Source of the DNA: JBFMHP01 sp964557295
GTDB taxonomy: Bacteria; Pseudomonadota; Gammaproteobacteria; RBG-16-57-12
Direction of reading: 5' to 3'
Assembly: GCA_964557295.1 (NCBI GenBank)
Contig: CAZKZP010000003.1
Location: 1 to 64,000 of the forward strand
DNA: 64,000 nucleotides
Shown here: in pieces, positions 25,460 through 32,950 of the stretch
How the letters are laid out: each line of letters opens with the position of its first letter
Position numbering within the stretch: the stretch's first letter is position 1
The notes under the pieces: generated by a model
Seen by the model: the letters and a program-made list of their open reading frames with translations, nothing else
Told to the model about the DNA's origin: nothing
The model's database searches: none
Made by a program: the position numbers and the translations under genes

Positions 25460-26164
25460 TTAATCAAACGAGAGTATCGGTTCCGATCGCTCGTAGACGT
25501 GGGTGATCTTTTGCCCATTCCACACATAGACCAGATGGGCGCCGTGCGTGGGCAGGGAGACGGCCGGCGGGCGGAAGGCGGCGATGCATTGCCCGCCGGG
25601 GTGGCGCACGCTGCGATAGAGGATGCCCCAGGACTCCTGGCTGCGCAGCATCTTGGCAAAGGCTTGGGCGATAGGGTGGTTTTCGGGTCTCGGCTCGGGA
25701 TCGTGCAGAACGGTGTAATCATTGCTGCGAATGTCGTGCAGCGGTTTTTTTATCTCGCCCACCCACACCCGCATGCTGAATTCGTCGGGGCCGAGACCCG
25801 CATCGCTGGCGATGAGCTGGCGATGGTGCACGGTTTCGCGGATCGCGGTCTCCATTGAGCGGCCGGCGTAATACACACCGAAGGTGCCGTCGCTGAAGCG
25901 GGTTTTGTGATCGATATGGGTGAATGCCGCCATCACGATGCTGGCGCCGGGACCGGAGACGTGATCTTCCGCAGCGATCAGGCCGATATTGCCGGTTTCC
26001 AGCATCAGCCGGGGATTGGTTTCCGCCTCCAATTCCCAGAGTGGACCGAGCAGCTCCGGCGGTACGTGCTTTTCGAAAAAATCAATCGGTGGATAGTGGG
26101 TGGAGATGATTCGAAATTGTCTGCCGCGCGGTCGTGCGACCGGCGGAATCGGCGGCAGTGTCAT
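25460..26164 (-). CDS. RES-domain toxin
   Basis: 234 residues from ATG 26164. The RES core runs through FGVYYAGRSMETAIRETVHHR (first 20 shown in part), MRVWVGEIKKPLHDIRS and SWGILYRSVRHPGGQCIAAFRPP, with conserved Arg, Tyr and Glu and the Arg-Ser pair. Family members (MbcT, the PP_2433 type) degrade NAD+ and are neutralised by an adjacent Xre-type antitoxin. The ATG overlaps the antitoxin stop by 4 bp (ATGA), the usual arrangement. Confidence 0.88.
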   Translation of the reverse strand: MTLPPIPPVARPRGRQFRIISTHYPPIDFFEKHVPPELLGPLWELEAETNPRLMLETGNIGLIAAEDHVSGPGASIVMAAFTHIDHKTRFSDGTFGVYYAGRSMETAIRETVHHRQLIASDAGLGPDEFSMRVWVGEIKKPLHDIRSNDYTVLHDPEPRPENHPIAQAFAKMLRSQESWGILYRSVRHPGGQCIAAFRPPAVSLPTHGAHLVYVWNGQKITHVYERSEPILSFD

Positions 26165-26574
26165 CAACCTCGGGCCCAGTCGAGATAACGGCGCACATCG
26201 GCCAGGGCGACGAGGTGACCGCTGAGCATGTATTCCAGAGGGGACTTGCCGCTGAACAGCGGATCTTTGTTCGGGTTTCTGAGCCACTGCTCGACGCTGT
26301 GATCGGAGAACAGGATGTGCAGGGCCTTGTAGATTCCCAGGATGTAGCTCAGGCGGTCCAGCACGTCGCGGGAGACATTGCCGGTCTTCTTCTTTTTCCA
26401 TTCGAAGAAAGTGGTGCGGCCCGGTGAGCCCAGCAGGGTGCGTTGTTGTTCATTATCCAACTGCCACTCCTCGGCGATGGAGAAAAAGGCGGTGAGCCCG
26501 GCCTGCGCCTTGTCGGCTTCGGAGTACCGGCCGGTGTGGCTGGGGAGTTTGCGGTGATCGGCTACTAGCATCAT
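26164..26574 (-). CDS. Xre/MbcA/ParS-type antitoxin of the RES toxin
   Basis: 136 residues starting at ATG 26574 (or 26571, tandem ATGs). An N-terminal helix-turn-helix-like region (LDNEQQRTLLGSPGRTTFFEW) is followed by the toxin-binding domain: RLSYILGIYKALHILFSD, WLRNPNKDPLFSGKSPLEYML and ALADVRRYLDWARG, the DUF2384 pattern. It should bind and inhibit the RES toxin and autorepress the operon. A palindrome sits 18 bp upstream. Confidence 0.9.
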   Translation of the reverse strand: MMLVADHRKLPSHTGRYSEADKAQAGLTAFFSIAEEWQLDNEQQRTLLGSPGRTTFFEWKKKKTGNVSRDVLDRLSYILGIYKALHILFSDHSVEQWLRNPNKDPLFSGKSPLEYMLSGHLVALADVRRYLDWARG

Positions 26575-26591
26575 GCTTAATCCGGAAGTGA

Positions 26592-26610
26592 ACTATATTT
26601 AATATATAGT
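26592..26610. promoter_or_regulatory. Palindromic operator candidate of the RES/Xre operon
   Basis: ACTATAT-TTAAT-ATATAGT is a perfect 7-bp inverted repeat with a 5-base spacer, 18 bases before the antitoxin ATG. It probably overlaps the promoter -10 region. Antitoxin HTH proteins typically bind such sites. Confidence 0.55.
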
Positions 26611-26747
26611 CCATTATCGGATTTTTTGCAATTTCATTGAACACGTTCGGCCAAGGTATTTCAGGTCTGGACCACTTGACTAAATATAAGTAATATCTAA
26701 TATTCTATAATTTTATTACCCACGACACCCAAAACCGGAGTGAACAC

Positions 26748-27332
26748 ATGAAAAAAATATCAACTATATCCGCTATCTCATTGTTATTGTTCAATATGAC
26801 GCCTGCGTTGGCGGTGGAGCCGAATCTGGATGAGCTCAAACAAGAGGCCCTCAGCATCACCAAGACATTCGTGGGCGGCTTGTCGGAGAACATGCAGTCG
26901 GCGATGAAGTCGGGCGGGCCGGTCAGCGCCATCAAGACCTGCTCCGAGGTCGCGCCCGGGATTGCCGGTGAGTTGTCGCGCTCCCACGGGGTGAAGCTGA
27001 GCCGGGTCGGCACGTGGGTGAGAAATCCGATGCTCGGTACCCCCGATGCCTGGGAACAGACAGTATTGGCGCAATTCCAGCAACGTCTCACCGAAGGCGC
27101 GGCCATGGACCAGCTGGTGCACGCCGAGATCGTGTATGAGCCGGGCGGCAAGTATTTCCGTTTCATGAAGGCCATCGGCGTGCAGCCCCAATGCCTGCAA
27201 TGTCATGGCGGTGATAAAGACATTCCAGCCGAGGTCAAGGCCATGCTCAAGGAGCAATACCCGCATGACCGGGCCACTGGTTATCAGGCAGGCGATCTGC
27301 GGGGAGCGGTGACAATCAAGAAATTGCTGTGA
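26748..27332 (+). CDS. Exported DUF3365 (Tll0287-like) heme protein
   Basis: 194 residues. Signal peptide (TISAISLLLFNMTPALAVE). The body has the DUF3365 sequence VSAIKTCSEVAPGIAGELS, LSRVGTWVRNP and EPGGKYFRFMKAIGVQPQCL. A single c-type heme site CLQCHG is near 145. Such domains bind heme in the periplasm and can act as electron carriers or redox sensors. It is isolated between the toxin-antitoxin operon and a convergent ybaK-like gene. Confidence 0.85.
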   Translation: MKKISTISAISLLLFNMTPALAVEPNLDELKQEALSITKTFVGGLSENMQSAMKSGGPVSAIKTCSEVAPGIAGELSRSHGVKLSRVGTWVRNPMLGTPDAWEQTVLAQFQQRLTEGAAMDQLVHAEIVYEPGGKYFRFMKAIGVQPQCLQCHGGDKDIPAEVKAMLKEQYPHDRATGYQAGDLRGAVTIKKLL

Positions 27333-27338
27333 GCGATC

Positions 27339-27812
27339 TCATTTGTCATTGTGACTGAAATGGCCGTGCCTGACCCCGGCGCACAGCGTGTGGAACGCCT
27401 CGCCTGATACATGCACCAGGTGGCGGTGATCGCCGGATTCGAAATACACATTCGCCAGCGTGGTCAGGTCTTCATCCAAGTAGCTCTTGAGGTCATAGGC
27501 CATACCCACGGGCGGCACGGCACCCGGCTGGCAGTCCGGAAACAGCCGGGTGATTTCCTCTTCAGCGGCGAGCACGAAGCTGCGGTTGAGTTCCTTTTGC
27601 AGCGCCTCCAGTTTCACCCAGTTGTTCGCCGGGATGATGACCATGGCATAACCGTGCGCATCCTTCACGATGACCGCCTTGGCGATATGATCCTCGTGTA
27701 CATGCGCCGCCTTGGCGCTCTCCCGGCTGGAGGCGGTTTTGGGGTGCGGGATGAGTTCATATTCCACGCCATGCTTTTCCAAGGTCGTCTTCAGGGTTTT
27801 GGCGATCGTCAT
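27339..27812 (-). CDS. YbaK/EbsC-family aminoacyl-tRNA deacylase
   Basis: 157 residues. The YbaK fold motifs are HEDHIAKAVIVKD (catalytic Lys), VIIPANNWVKLEAL, CQPGAVPPVG and FESGDHRHLVHVSGEAF. Family members hydrolyse misacylated tRNAs in trans. It ends 6 bp from the convergent DUF3365 gene, so their mRNAs overlap unless termination occurs inside one gene. Confidence 0.85.
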   Translation of the reverse strand: MTIAKTLKTTLEKHGVEYELIPHPKTASSRESAKAAHVHEDHIAKAVIVKDAHGYAMVIIPANNWVKLEALQKELNRSFVLAAEEEITRLFPDCQPGAVPPVGMAYDLKSYLDEDLTTLANVYFESGDHRHLVHVSGEAFHTLCAGVRHGHFSHNDK

Positions 27813-27833
27813 GGCGCATCTCCGAGTGACTCA

Positions 27834-28019
27834 TCAATCAGGACAAAAACACGCCGTCACACCCCAATCCGGATGTTGCTCTTTGGCGTGCTCCCGGCAG
27901 GCGCTTTGCGCCTGCGCGATGGTTTCTGCATAAAAATATTTGTGGCACACCCGGCATTTGCAAAACTTCGGTTCCTTCTTGAGGGAGTGCGCAGGGTTGT
28001 TTCCTTTGTTGTCTCGCAT
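27834..28019 (-). CDS. Small Cys/His-rich protein, possible zinc ribbon
   Basis: 61 residues. KFCKCRVCHKYFYAETIAQA contains three Cys and one His; a further Cys in SACREH and two in TACFCPD may complete one metal site. No family recognised. It lies just upstream of the YbaK-like gene on the same strand, 21 bp apart. The compact length and paired cysteines support a real gene, but codon-level evidence is limited. Confidence 0.55.
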   Translation of the reverse strand: MRDNKGNNPAHSLKKEPKFCKCRVCHKYFYAETIAQAQSACREHAKEQHPDWGVTACFCPD

Positions 28020-28192
28020 GGCACAGCTCTTTGCTGGAGAGGATAAATTAATTAGCCCATAAAGATAGATATAGCAGATAAATATTATTTTATTGCAGCT
28101 ACCGAAGCACGGTGCATCCCGTCACTTCAAAACGCGTAACGAAAATTCGTCTATATTTACGATCAGTGACGGTGAAATCGAGGTATCACACC

Positions 28193-29296
28193 ATGAGGAT
28201 CACAGTCAGCGTCATCAAGGCGGACATCGGCTCGATTGGCGGGCATATCTGCCCCTCACGGGATCTGCTGGAGACGGTGCGTTCCTTTGTCACAGAACAT
28301 GGCAGCACCCTGGTCAAGGATGCGTATGTCAGTTATACCGGTGATGATATCGCCATCGTCACGACGCACAATCGCGGTACCGGCGATGAGGCCATCCACA
28401 AGCTGGCCTGGGATGCCTTCATCGCCGGGACGGAGGTCGCCAAGTCGCAAGGCTTATACGGCGCGGGACAGGACCTGCTCAAGGACTCTTTTTCCGGCAA
28501 CGTGCGCGGCATGGGTCCGGCGGTGGCGGAGATGGAATTCGACGAGCGCCCGAATGAGCCCTTTTTGTTTTTCGCGGCGGATAAGACCGATCCCGGCGCC
28601 TATAATCTGCCGATCTACCTGGCCTTCGCCGATCCGATGAACACGCCCGGCTTGATGCTGGCGCCCATGATGTCGGCGGGGTTTCATTTCGTGATCATGG
28701 ACGTGAGCCACACCGAAGGCGACCGGGTCATCGAACTCAACGCGCCGGAGGAGATCTACGATATCGCCGCGCTGCTGCGCGATCCGGAGCGCTATGTGGT
28801 GGAATCCGTCTGGTCGCGCGCCAGCGGCGAACAGGCCGTCGCCATCTCTACCTCGCGGCTGCACAATATCGCGGGCAAGTATACCGGCAAGGATGATCCG
28901 GTGATGCTGGTGCGCGTGCAGAAAAATTTCCCGGCCACTGGCGAGGTGCTGGCACCATATGCAATCGGGCATTTCGTCGCTGGCTGCATGCGCGGATCCC
29001 ATCAGATGCCGCTGATGCCAGTGCCGTTGAATTCCGGCATCAGTTATTTTGATGGGCCGCCGGTGGTGAGCTGCGCCGCCTTCGCCATGCACCATGGCGT
29101 GTTGACCGAGGCCGTAGACGCCTTCGCGCATCCGTTCTGGAATCAGGTGCGCGACAAGGTATCCGACAAGGCCATCGACATGCGGCGCCAGGGATTCTTT
29201 GGCGCCGCGATGCTGCCGATGAGTGAATTGGAATACACCGGCATCATGGAAAAACTGGCGGTGCTTGACGAGCGGTTTACGGTTCGCAGCAGATGA
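28193..29296 (+). CDS. Bifunctional fructose-1,6-bisphosphate aldolase/phosphatase (archaeal type)
   Basis: 367 residues from ATG 28193, chosen because GAGGT at 28180 precedes it and MRITVSVIKADIGSIGGH is the family N-terminus. Conserved blocks: CPSRDLLETV, YTGDDIAIV, AWDAFIAGTEVAK, FSGNVRGMGPAVAEMEF, DKTDPGAYNLPIYLAFADP and a C-terminal AHPFW. These provide metal ligands and the aldolase Lys/Tyr residues. The enzyme joins triose phosphates and dephosphorylates the product, making gluconeogenesis unidirectional. It is typical of archaea and deep-branching or autotrophic bacteria and uncommon in gammaproteobacteria. Confidence 0.92.
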   Translation: MRITVSVIKADIGSIGGHICPSRDLLETVRSFVTEHGSTLVKDAYVSYTGDDIAIVTTHNRGTGDEAIHKLAWDAFIAGTEVAKSQGLYGAGQDLLKDSFSGNVRGMGPAVAEMEFDERPNEPFLFFAADKTDPGAYNLPIYLAFADPMNTPGLMLAPMMSAGFHFVIMDVSHTEGDRVIELNAPEEIYDIAALLRDPERYVVESVWSRASGEQAVAISTSRLHNIAGKYTGKDDPVMLVRVQKNFPATGEVLAPYAIGHFVAGCMRGSHQMPLMPVPLNSGISYFDGPPVVSCAAFAMHHGVLTEAVDAFAHPFWNQVRDKVSDKAIDMRRQGFFGAAMLPMSELEYTGIMEKLAVLDERFTVRSR

Positions 29297-29338
29297 TCGG
29301 ATGAAAACGTACAACACACAGATGTTTGAGGAGGTAGG

Positions 29339-29788
29339 ATGCTGGTCGGAGAAATTTGTAATCGTGATGTCGTGATCGCTACACCAAACGAGTCGGTGCA
29401 GCAGGCGGCGCAATTGATGCGGCAATACCACGTGGGTGATGTCGTGGTCGTCGAAGAGCGACAAGGTCAGCAAATTCCCAAAGGCATTCTTACGGATCGC
29501 GATATCGTGATCGAATTGATTGCCAAGGAGGTTGACCTGCAAAGTATCAACATCGGCGATGTGATGAGTCTTGAGCTACTGACGGCGCAGGAAAACGAAG
29601 ACGTGCTCGATGTTCTAAAACGGATGCGGCACAAAGGTGTGCGGCGCCTCCCTGTGGTCAATCGCTCTGGTGGCCTGGTGGGCATCTTGACCACTGATGA
29701 CGTGATCGACCTGGTCGCCGAGCAATTGTCGAATCTCGCCGGCTTGGTGCAGCGCCAACAAAACGAGGAACGCGAACTTCGGGTATAA
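29339..29788 (+). CDS. Two-CBS-domain protein
   Basis: 149 residues forming one Bateman module. CBS1 (about 1-62) is ICNRDVVIATPNESVQQAAQ...GILTDRDIVIELI; CBS2 (about 75-130) is ...EDVLDVLKRMRHKGVRRLPVV...GILTTDDVIDLV. A short charged tail follows. Such proteins bind adenine nucleotides and regulate partners; no effector domain is attached. AGGAGG gives a strong start. It lies between the FBP aldolase/phosphatase and rtcA; its partner is unknown. Confidence 0.88.
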   Translation: MLVGEICNRDVVIATPNESVQQAAQLMRQYHVGDVVVVEERQGQQIPKGILTDRDIVIELIAKEVDLQSINIGDVMSLELLTAQENEDVLDVLKRMRHKGVRRLPVVNRSGGLVGILTTDDVIDLVAEQLSNLAGLVQRQQNEERELRV

Positions 29789-29796
29789 GCTGCGCC

Positions 29797-30808
29797 ATGT
29801 TGATGATTCATGGCGACATGGGCGAGGGCGGCGGTCAGGTCTTGCGGACCTCGTTGTCGCTGGCGCTGTGCTTGGGTGTTCCGTTTCGCATCATCANNNN
29901 NNNNNNCAGTGGAGTCCAGCGTCTCTGGGTAGCCGGCGTTGATGGCTGTCGAGGCGGCTGCGCGTATCTGTCACGGTGAGGTGACCGGCGCCGCCATAGG
30001 CTCGCAAGAGTTGACCTTCGCCCCTGGCAAGGTGATGCCCGGCCACTACGAATTTGATATCGGCACGGCGGGCAGCACCACTCTGGTATTGCAGACCATC
30101 CTCCCGGCCTTGATGCTGGCGGAGATATCCTCCTCACTGAAATTAACAGGCGGCACCCATAATCCTCACGCACCGCCTTATGAATTTCTGGCGCACGCCT
30201 TTTTACCAGTGATCAACCGCATGGGCGCGCAAATCAGCATAAGGTTGATCCGCCCTGGATTCTATCCGGCCGGAGGAGGGGAGCTCTCGGTCAGCATCAA
30301 TCCGGCGCGTAAGCTCAATGGGATTTTCTTGCGCGAACGTGGCAAGATTGTCCGGCAATACGCCTTGGCCCAGGTCGCGCATTTGCCGCGCCATATCGCT
30401 GAGCGGGAATTGAAGGTGTTGCAACATGAGCTGCGCCTGCCGTCGCAGAGTCTGGAAATCGCCGTAGTCGAGGCCTATGGCCCCGGCAATATTGTGACCT
30501 TGCAGATCGAGTGCGAACACCTCTCGGAGGTGTTCTGCGGTTATGGTGAGCGCGGGGTGCCGGCCGAGCAAGTGGCAGAGGGCGTAGTCGCAGAAGCGCG
30601 GCAATATCTTGCGGCATCGGTGCCGGTGGGCAAGCATCTCGCGGATCAATTATTATTGCCGATCGCCCTGGCAGGCAGCGGGGCCATGCTGACCTTGCCA
30701 CCCAGCCAGCACACCCTCACCAACATTCAAGTGATCGAGAAATTTCTTGATGTGCGCTTTGAGTGTCGCGCGCAGGGTGAGGCGCAGTGGTTGGTGCAGC
30801 TTATCTGA
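29797..30808 (+). CDS. rtcA: RNA 3'-terminal phosphate cyclase, interrupted by an assembly gap
   Basis: Starts at ATG 29797 with HGDMGEGGGQVLRTSLSL, the RtcA signature. The N-run at 29897-29906 follows GVPFRII. The body resumes as AVEAAARICHGEVTGAAIGSQ, GTAGSTTLVLQTILPAL, FYPAGGGE, the His-containing LPRHIAEREL, and YLAASVPVGKHLADQLLLPIALAG. The ~35 bases right after the gap contain a TAG (29930-29932) in the RtcA frame and do not encode the expected RAGR...PGL segment, so either the contig end is poor or the gene is broken. RtcA converts RNA 3'-phosphates to 2',3'-cyclic phosphates. No rtcB or rtcR is nearby. Confidence 0.85.
29897..29906. other. 10-N scaffold gap inside rtcA
   Basis: By comparison with E. 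coli RtcA, about 17 residues should lie between PFRII and AVEAA. The 39 bases present leave roughly 12 unread bases, so the true gap is close to the filler length, but the flanking downstream bases read poorly. Confidence 0.9.
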
Positions 30809-30834
30809 ACCCGGATAGTTCATTTGCGATCGCC
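30808..30834. repeat. Short dispersed repeat AACCCGGAT...GCGATC
   Basis: AACCCGGATAGTTCATTTGC then GATC begins at the last base of the rtcA stop codon. Related copies start at 51402 and, as an inverted pair, at 54030-54076. It occupies the spacer between convergent rtcA and the DUF6763 gene. Confidence 0.5.
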
Positions 30835-30863
30835 AGCCTTATCCCGGACAACTGCCCGGTGAT

Positions 30864-31181
30864 TCAATCTGAGCGATCAGGCCGCTGTCGCGTTCGATTT
30901 TCCTCAAGCGGTTCGGTCCAATCCTCGTGCTCGGTGTCGGTGATGGTGGTGCCCAGATCGTCAGCCTCGGCGACATCCATCGCGCCAAACCAGTTCTCCG
31001 GAGACTCGCAGGGTTCCACCTCGCTATCCCGCCACTCATCTAGACTCCATTCCTCGATGTCGCCATCGAAATGTTGTATCTCGATAACGCCTTCATCCTC
31101 ATCCAAGGCCACCACCAGAAATATCTGGCCTTTATCGAGATGTTCATACCAGTTGCCTACTACCGGATCTGCTTCGGTCAT
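30864..31181 (-). CDS. DUF6763-like acidic protein
   Basis: 105 residues from ATG 31181 (MTEADPVVGNWYEHLDKGQ), preceded by GAGAGG; an ATG 27 bases upstream is less likely. It is strongly acidic, with FLVVALDEDEGVIEIQHFDG, DIEEWSLDEW and EDWTEPLEE. It matches a small gammaproteobacterial family of unknown function as I remember it. No catalytic motif is visible. Confidence 0.75.
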   Translation of the reverse strand: MTEADPVVGNWYEHLDKGQIFLVVALDEDEGVIEIQHFDGDIEEWSLDEWRDSEVEPCESPENWFGAMDVAEADDLGTTITDTEHEDWTEPLEENRTRQRPDRSD

Positions 31182-31261
31182 CGCACCAAGCCTCTCACTG
31201 TAGATCACACAGTAAGTATTGTTGATTTTCGAGCAAGCGCCAACTGAGGCTGCGCTATCAG

Positions 31262-31927
31262 CTATAGATACCAGCGGGTGAATTCATCAACCGCCAGCCG
31301 GGTTGTGCGGTATTGGTTGACCGGCGCCTTCACATCGGGATATCCCAGGGACAAGCCGCAGACCAGGATTAGGGTGTCGTCGAGATTCAGAATCTTGCGG
31401 ACGAGGTTCGGATAATCCGCCAAGGCGGCTTGCGGGCAGGTCGCAAGGCCATAGGTGCTTGCCGTAAGCATAAGGCTCTGCAGGAAGATCCCCATATCCA
31501 CCCATGCGCCATGGCCCAGATGCCGATCGAGAAAAAAGAACATCCCCACGGGTGCGAAAAAAAACCGATAGTTGCTGTTCCAGGCTTCACTGCGCGCGGC
31601 CGTGTCATTGCGGGCAATCCCCAAGGCTTGATATAAGGCAACACCGGTGGCGATGCGGCGTGACTTGTACGGTTCCAGCCACGTGAGCGGGTAATAACTG
31701 AAATCCGGATGTTCTTTATCACCGGCATCGCGGGCCTGAAGGATCGCGGCAGTGATGCGATGCTGGGTCTCACCCGTGACGACCGCCACCTGCCAGGGTT
31801 GTAGATTCCCGCCCGAGGGTGCCCAGCGCGCGGTATCAAGAATCGCCTGTATCGTCTCCCGGCTGACGGGTGTATCCAGAAAGGATCGTGTTGAAAACCT
31901 TGATCTGATAGCTGTTATGACATCCAT
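31262..31927 (-). CDS. Nitroreductase family flavoprotein
   Basis: 221 residues. FMN-binding features: IRSRFSTRSFLD near the start, RWAPSGGNLQPWQVAVV and the central GHGAWVDMGIFLQSLML. A C-terminal GLSLGYPD is typical of this fold. It should reduce nitroaromatics or quinones with NAD(P)H. The true substrate is unknown. It lies 54 bp from the convergently oriented neighbours' non-coding flank and appears monocistronic. Confidence 0.88.
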   Translation of the reverse strand: MDVITAIRSRFSTRSFLDTPVSRETIQAILDTARWAPSGGNLQPWQVAVVTGETQHRITAAILQARDAGDKEHPDFSYYPLTWLEPYKSRRIATGVALYQALGIARNDTAARSEAWNSNYRFFFAPVGMFFFLDRHLGHGAWVDMGIFLQSLMLTASTYGLATCPQAALADYPNLVRKILNLDDTLILVCGLSLGYPDVKAPVNQYRTTRLAVDEFTRWYL

Positions 31928-32062
31928 TGCAGACGCTCATGCCCCCAGGCTATTTATCTGACATTGTATTCACGCAAAAAAAGATCTAGGTTAGTAAGTA
32001 TATGCGCAAAAAACCTTATGACAGAAATACCGATCGCAATGATGACCGCAAAGGAGTATCGA

Positions 32063-32284
32063 ATGGCCGTGAATACAATGGATCATGCACAACTGGTCGC
32101 AGACAAGTTCAAAGAACTCCTCGGGCCGGATGTGCGGGGGAAAATCAGCGATACCCAGTACAGGGCGTTAGTGGTTTTGGTGCGCGAGGCCATCGCCGCT
32201 GAAATGAATCAATCTGCGGAGCAAATCGAGGCGTTGGCCAAACAGATGCGCGCCAATCTCCAGAAGCCTGATCTTGCGCTGTGA
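32063..32284 (+). CDS. Small helical protein of unknown function
   Basis: 73 residues from ATG 32063, chosen because AAAGGAG lies 7 bases upstream; a longer frame begins at 31964. Sequence features: HAQLVADKFKELLGPDVRGK, then two amphipathic helices ending MRANLQKPDLAL. No family recognised. Confidence 0.6.
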   Translation: MAVNTMDHAQLVADKFKELLGPDVRGKISDTQYRALVVLVREAIAAEMNQSAEQIEALAKQMRANLQKPDLAL

Positions 32285-32317
32285 GATTGCGGCTTTAACC
32301 TAGCTTGAATTCTATGG

Positions 32318-32608
32318 TTATTTGCTCTGCTTGCTTTGTGTTGGCGACCAACGTGATCTCCAATACATGCCGCCTCGTTCATTCAAGTCTTTCGCATATT
32401 GTTCGGCGTATTCGCTGACCTGTTTTTTGTTGCCGCTGCGCGTGCCGGTGATAGTAGAGTTGCCATCGTTGATGATATAGCGATACCAACTGCCAATATC
32501 GCCGCCCATGGGCGCATCGGTTTTCTCGATCAAAGTCACTGAATAGTGCCTGCCTCTATCCATGGGCGTGATTACAGGTGACGGCGGATTCTCAATCTTG
32601 TCTGACAT
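32318..32608 (-). CDS. Small protein of unknown function
   Basis: 96 residues from ATG 32608 (MSDKIENPPSPVITPMDRG), preceded by GGGAG. It contains SWYRYIINDGNSTITGTRSG, resembling a short beta domain, and a basic C-terminus. No family recognised. It lies 62 bp downstream of the RRM gene on the same strand. Confidence 0.6.
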   Translation of the reverse strand: MSDKIENPPSPVITPMDRGRHYSVTLIEKTDAPMGGDIGSWYRYIINDGNSTITGTRSGNKKQVSEYAEQYAKDLNERGGMYWRSRWSPTQSKQSK

Positions 32609-32670
32609 GCTCAACTCCCTAAGTGAATATGTGTGTTCATGGCTACATGATATGAAACATACCATTCACA

Positions 32671-32934
32671 TTATCGACGTCCGCCACGGAAACTCTTCGG
32701 GCGCTCTTCATTGACCTTAAGCGGCTTGTCCTTGAACATCTTGCCATTGAGATTGGCAATGGCGGCACGCGCTTCGTGGCCTTCCATCTCAATGAATCCG
32801 AAACCCTTGCACTTGCCGTTAAACACATCCATGGCCAATTTGATTGAGCGCACTTTGCCAAATTGCGAAAAAAGCTCTTTGAGTTCAACTTCGGTGGTTT
32901 CAGGGGAAAGACTGCCAACAAACACTTTTTTCAA
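32671..32934 (-). CDS. RRM-domain RNA-binding protein
   Basis: 87 residues, a single RRM. RNP2 is KVFVGSL at the start, RNP1 is KGFGFIEM, and a short Arg/Gly tail (FRGGRR) follows. Bacterial single-RRM proteins are often cold-induced and bind RNA. It lies 16 bp downstream of the DEAD-box helicase gene, so the two are probably co-transcribed. Confidence 0.92.
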   Translation of the reverse strand: MKKVFVGSLSPETTEVELKELFSQFGKVRSIKLAMDVFNGKCKGFGFIEMEGHEARAAIANLNGKMFKDKPLKVNEERPKSFRGGRR

Positions 32935-32950
32935 TTGAAGATCCTCTCAG

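Noticed and set aside
25444..25722. N-terminal extension of the class V aminotransferase
   Set aside because: It overlaps the RES toxin gene on the same strand and encodes a low-complexity, non-homologous sequence; the family start is ATG 25443.
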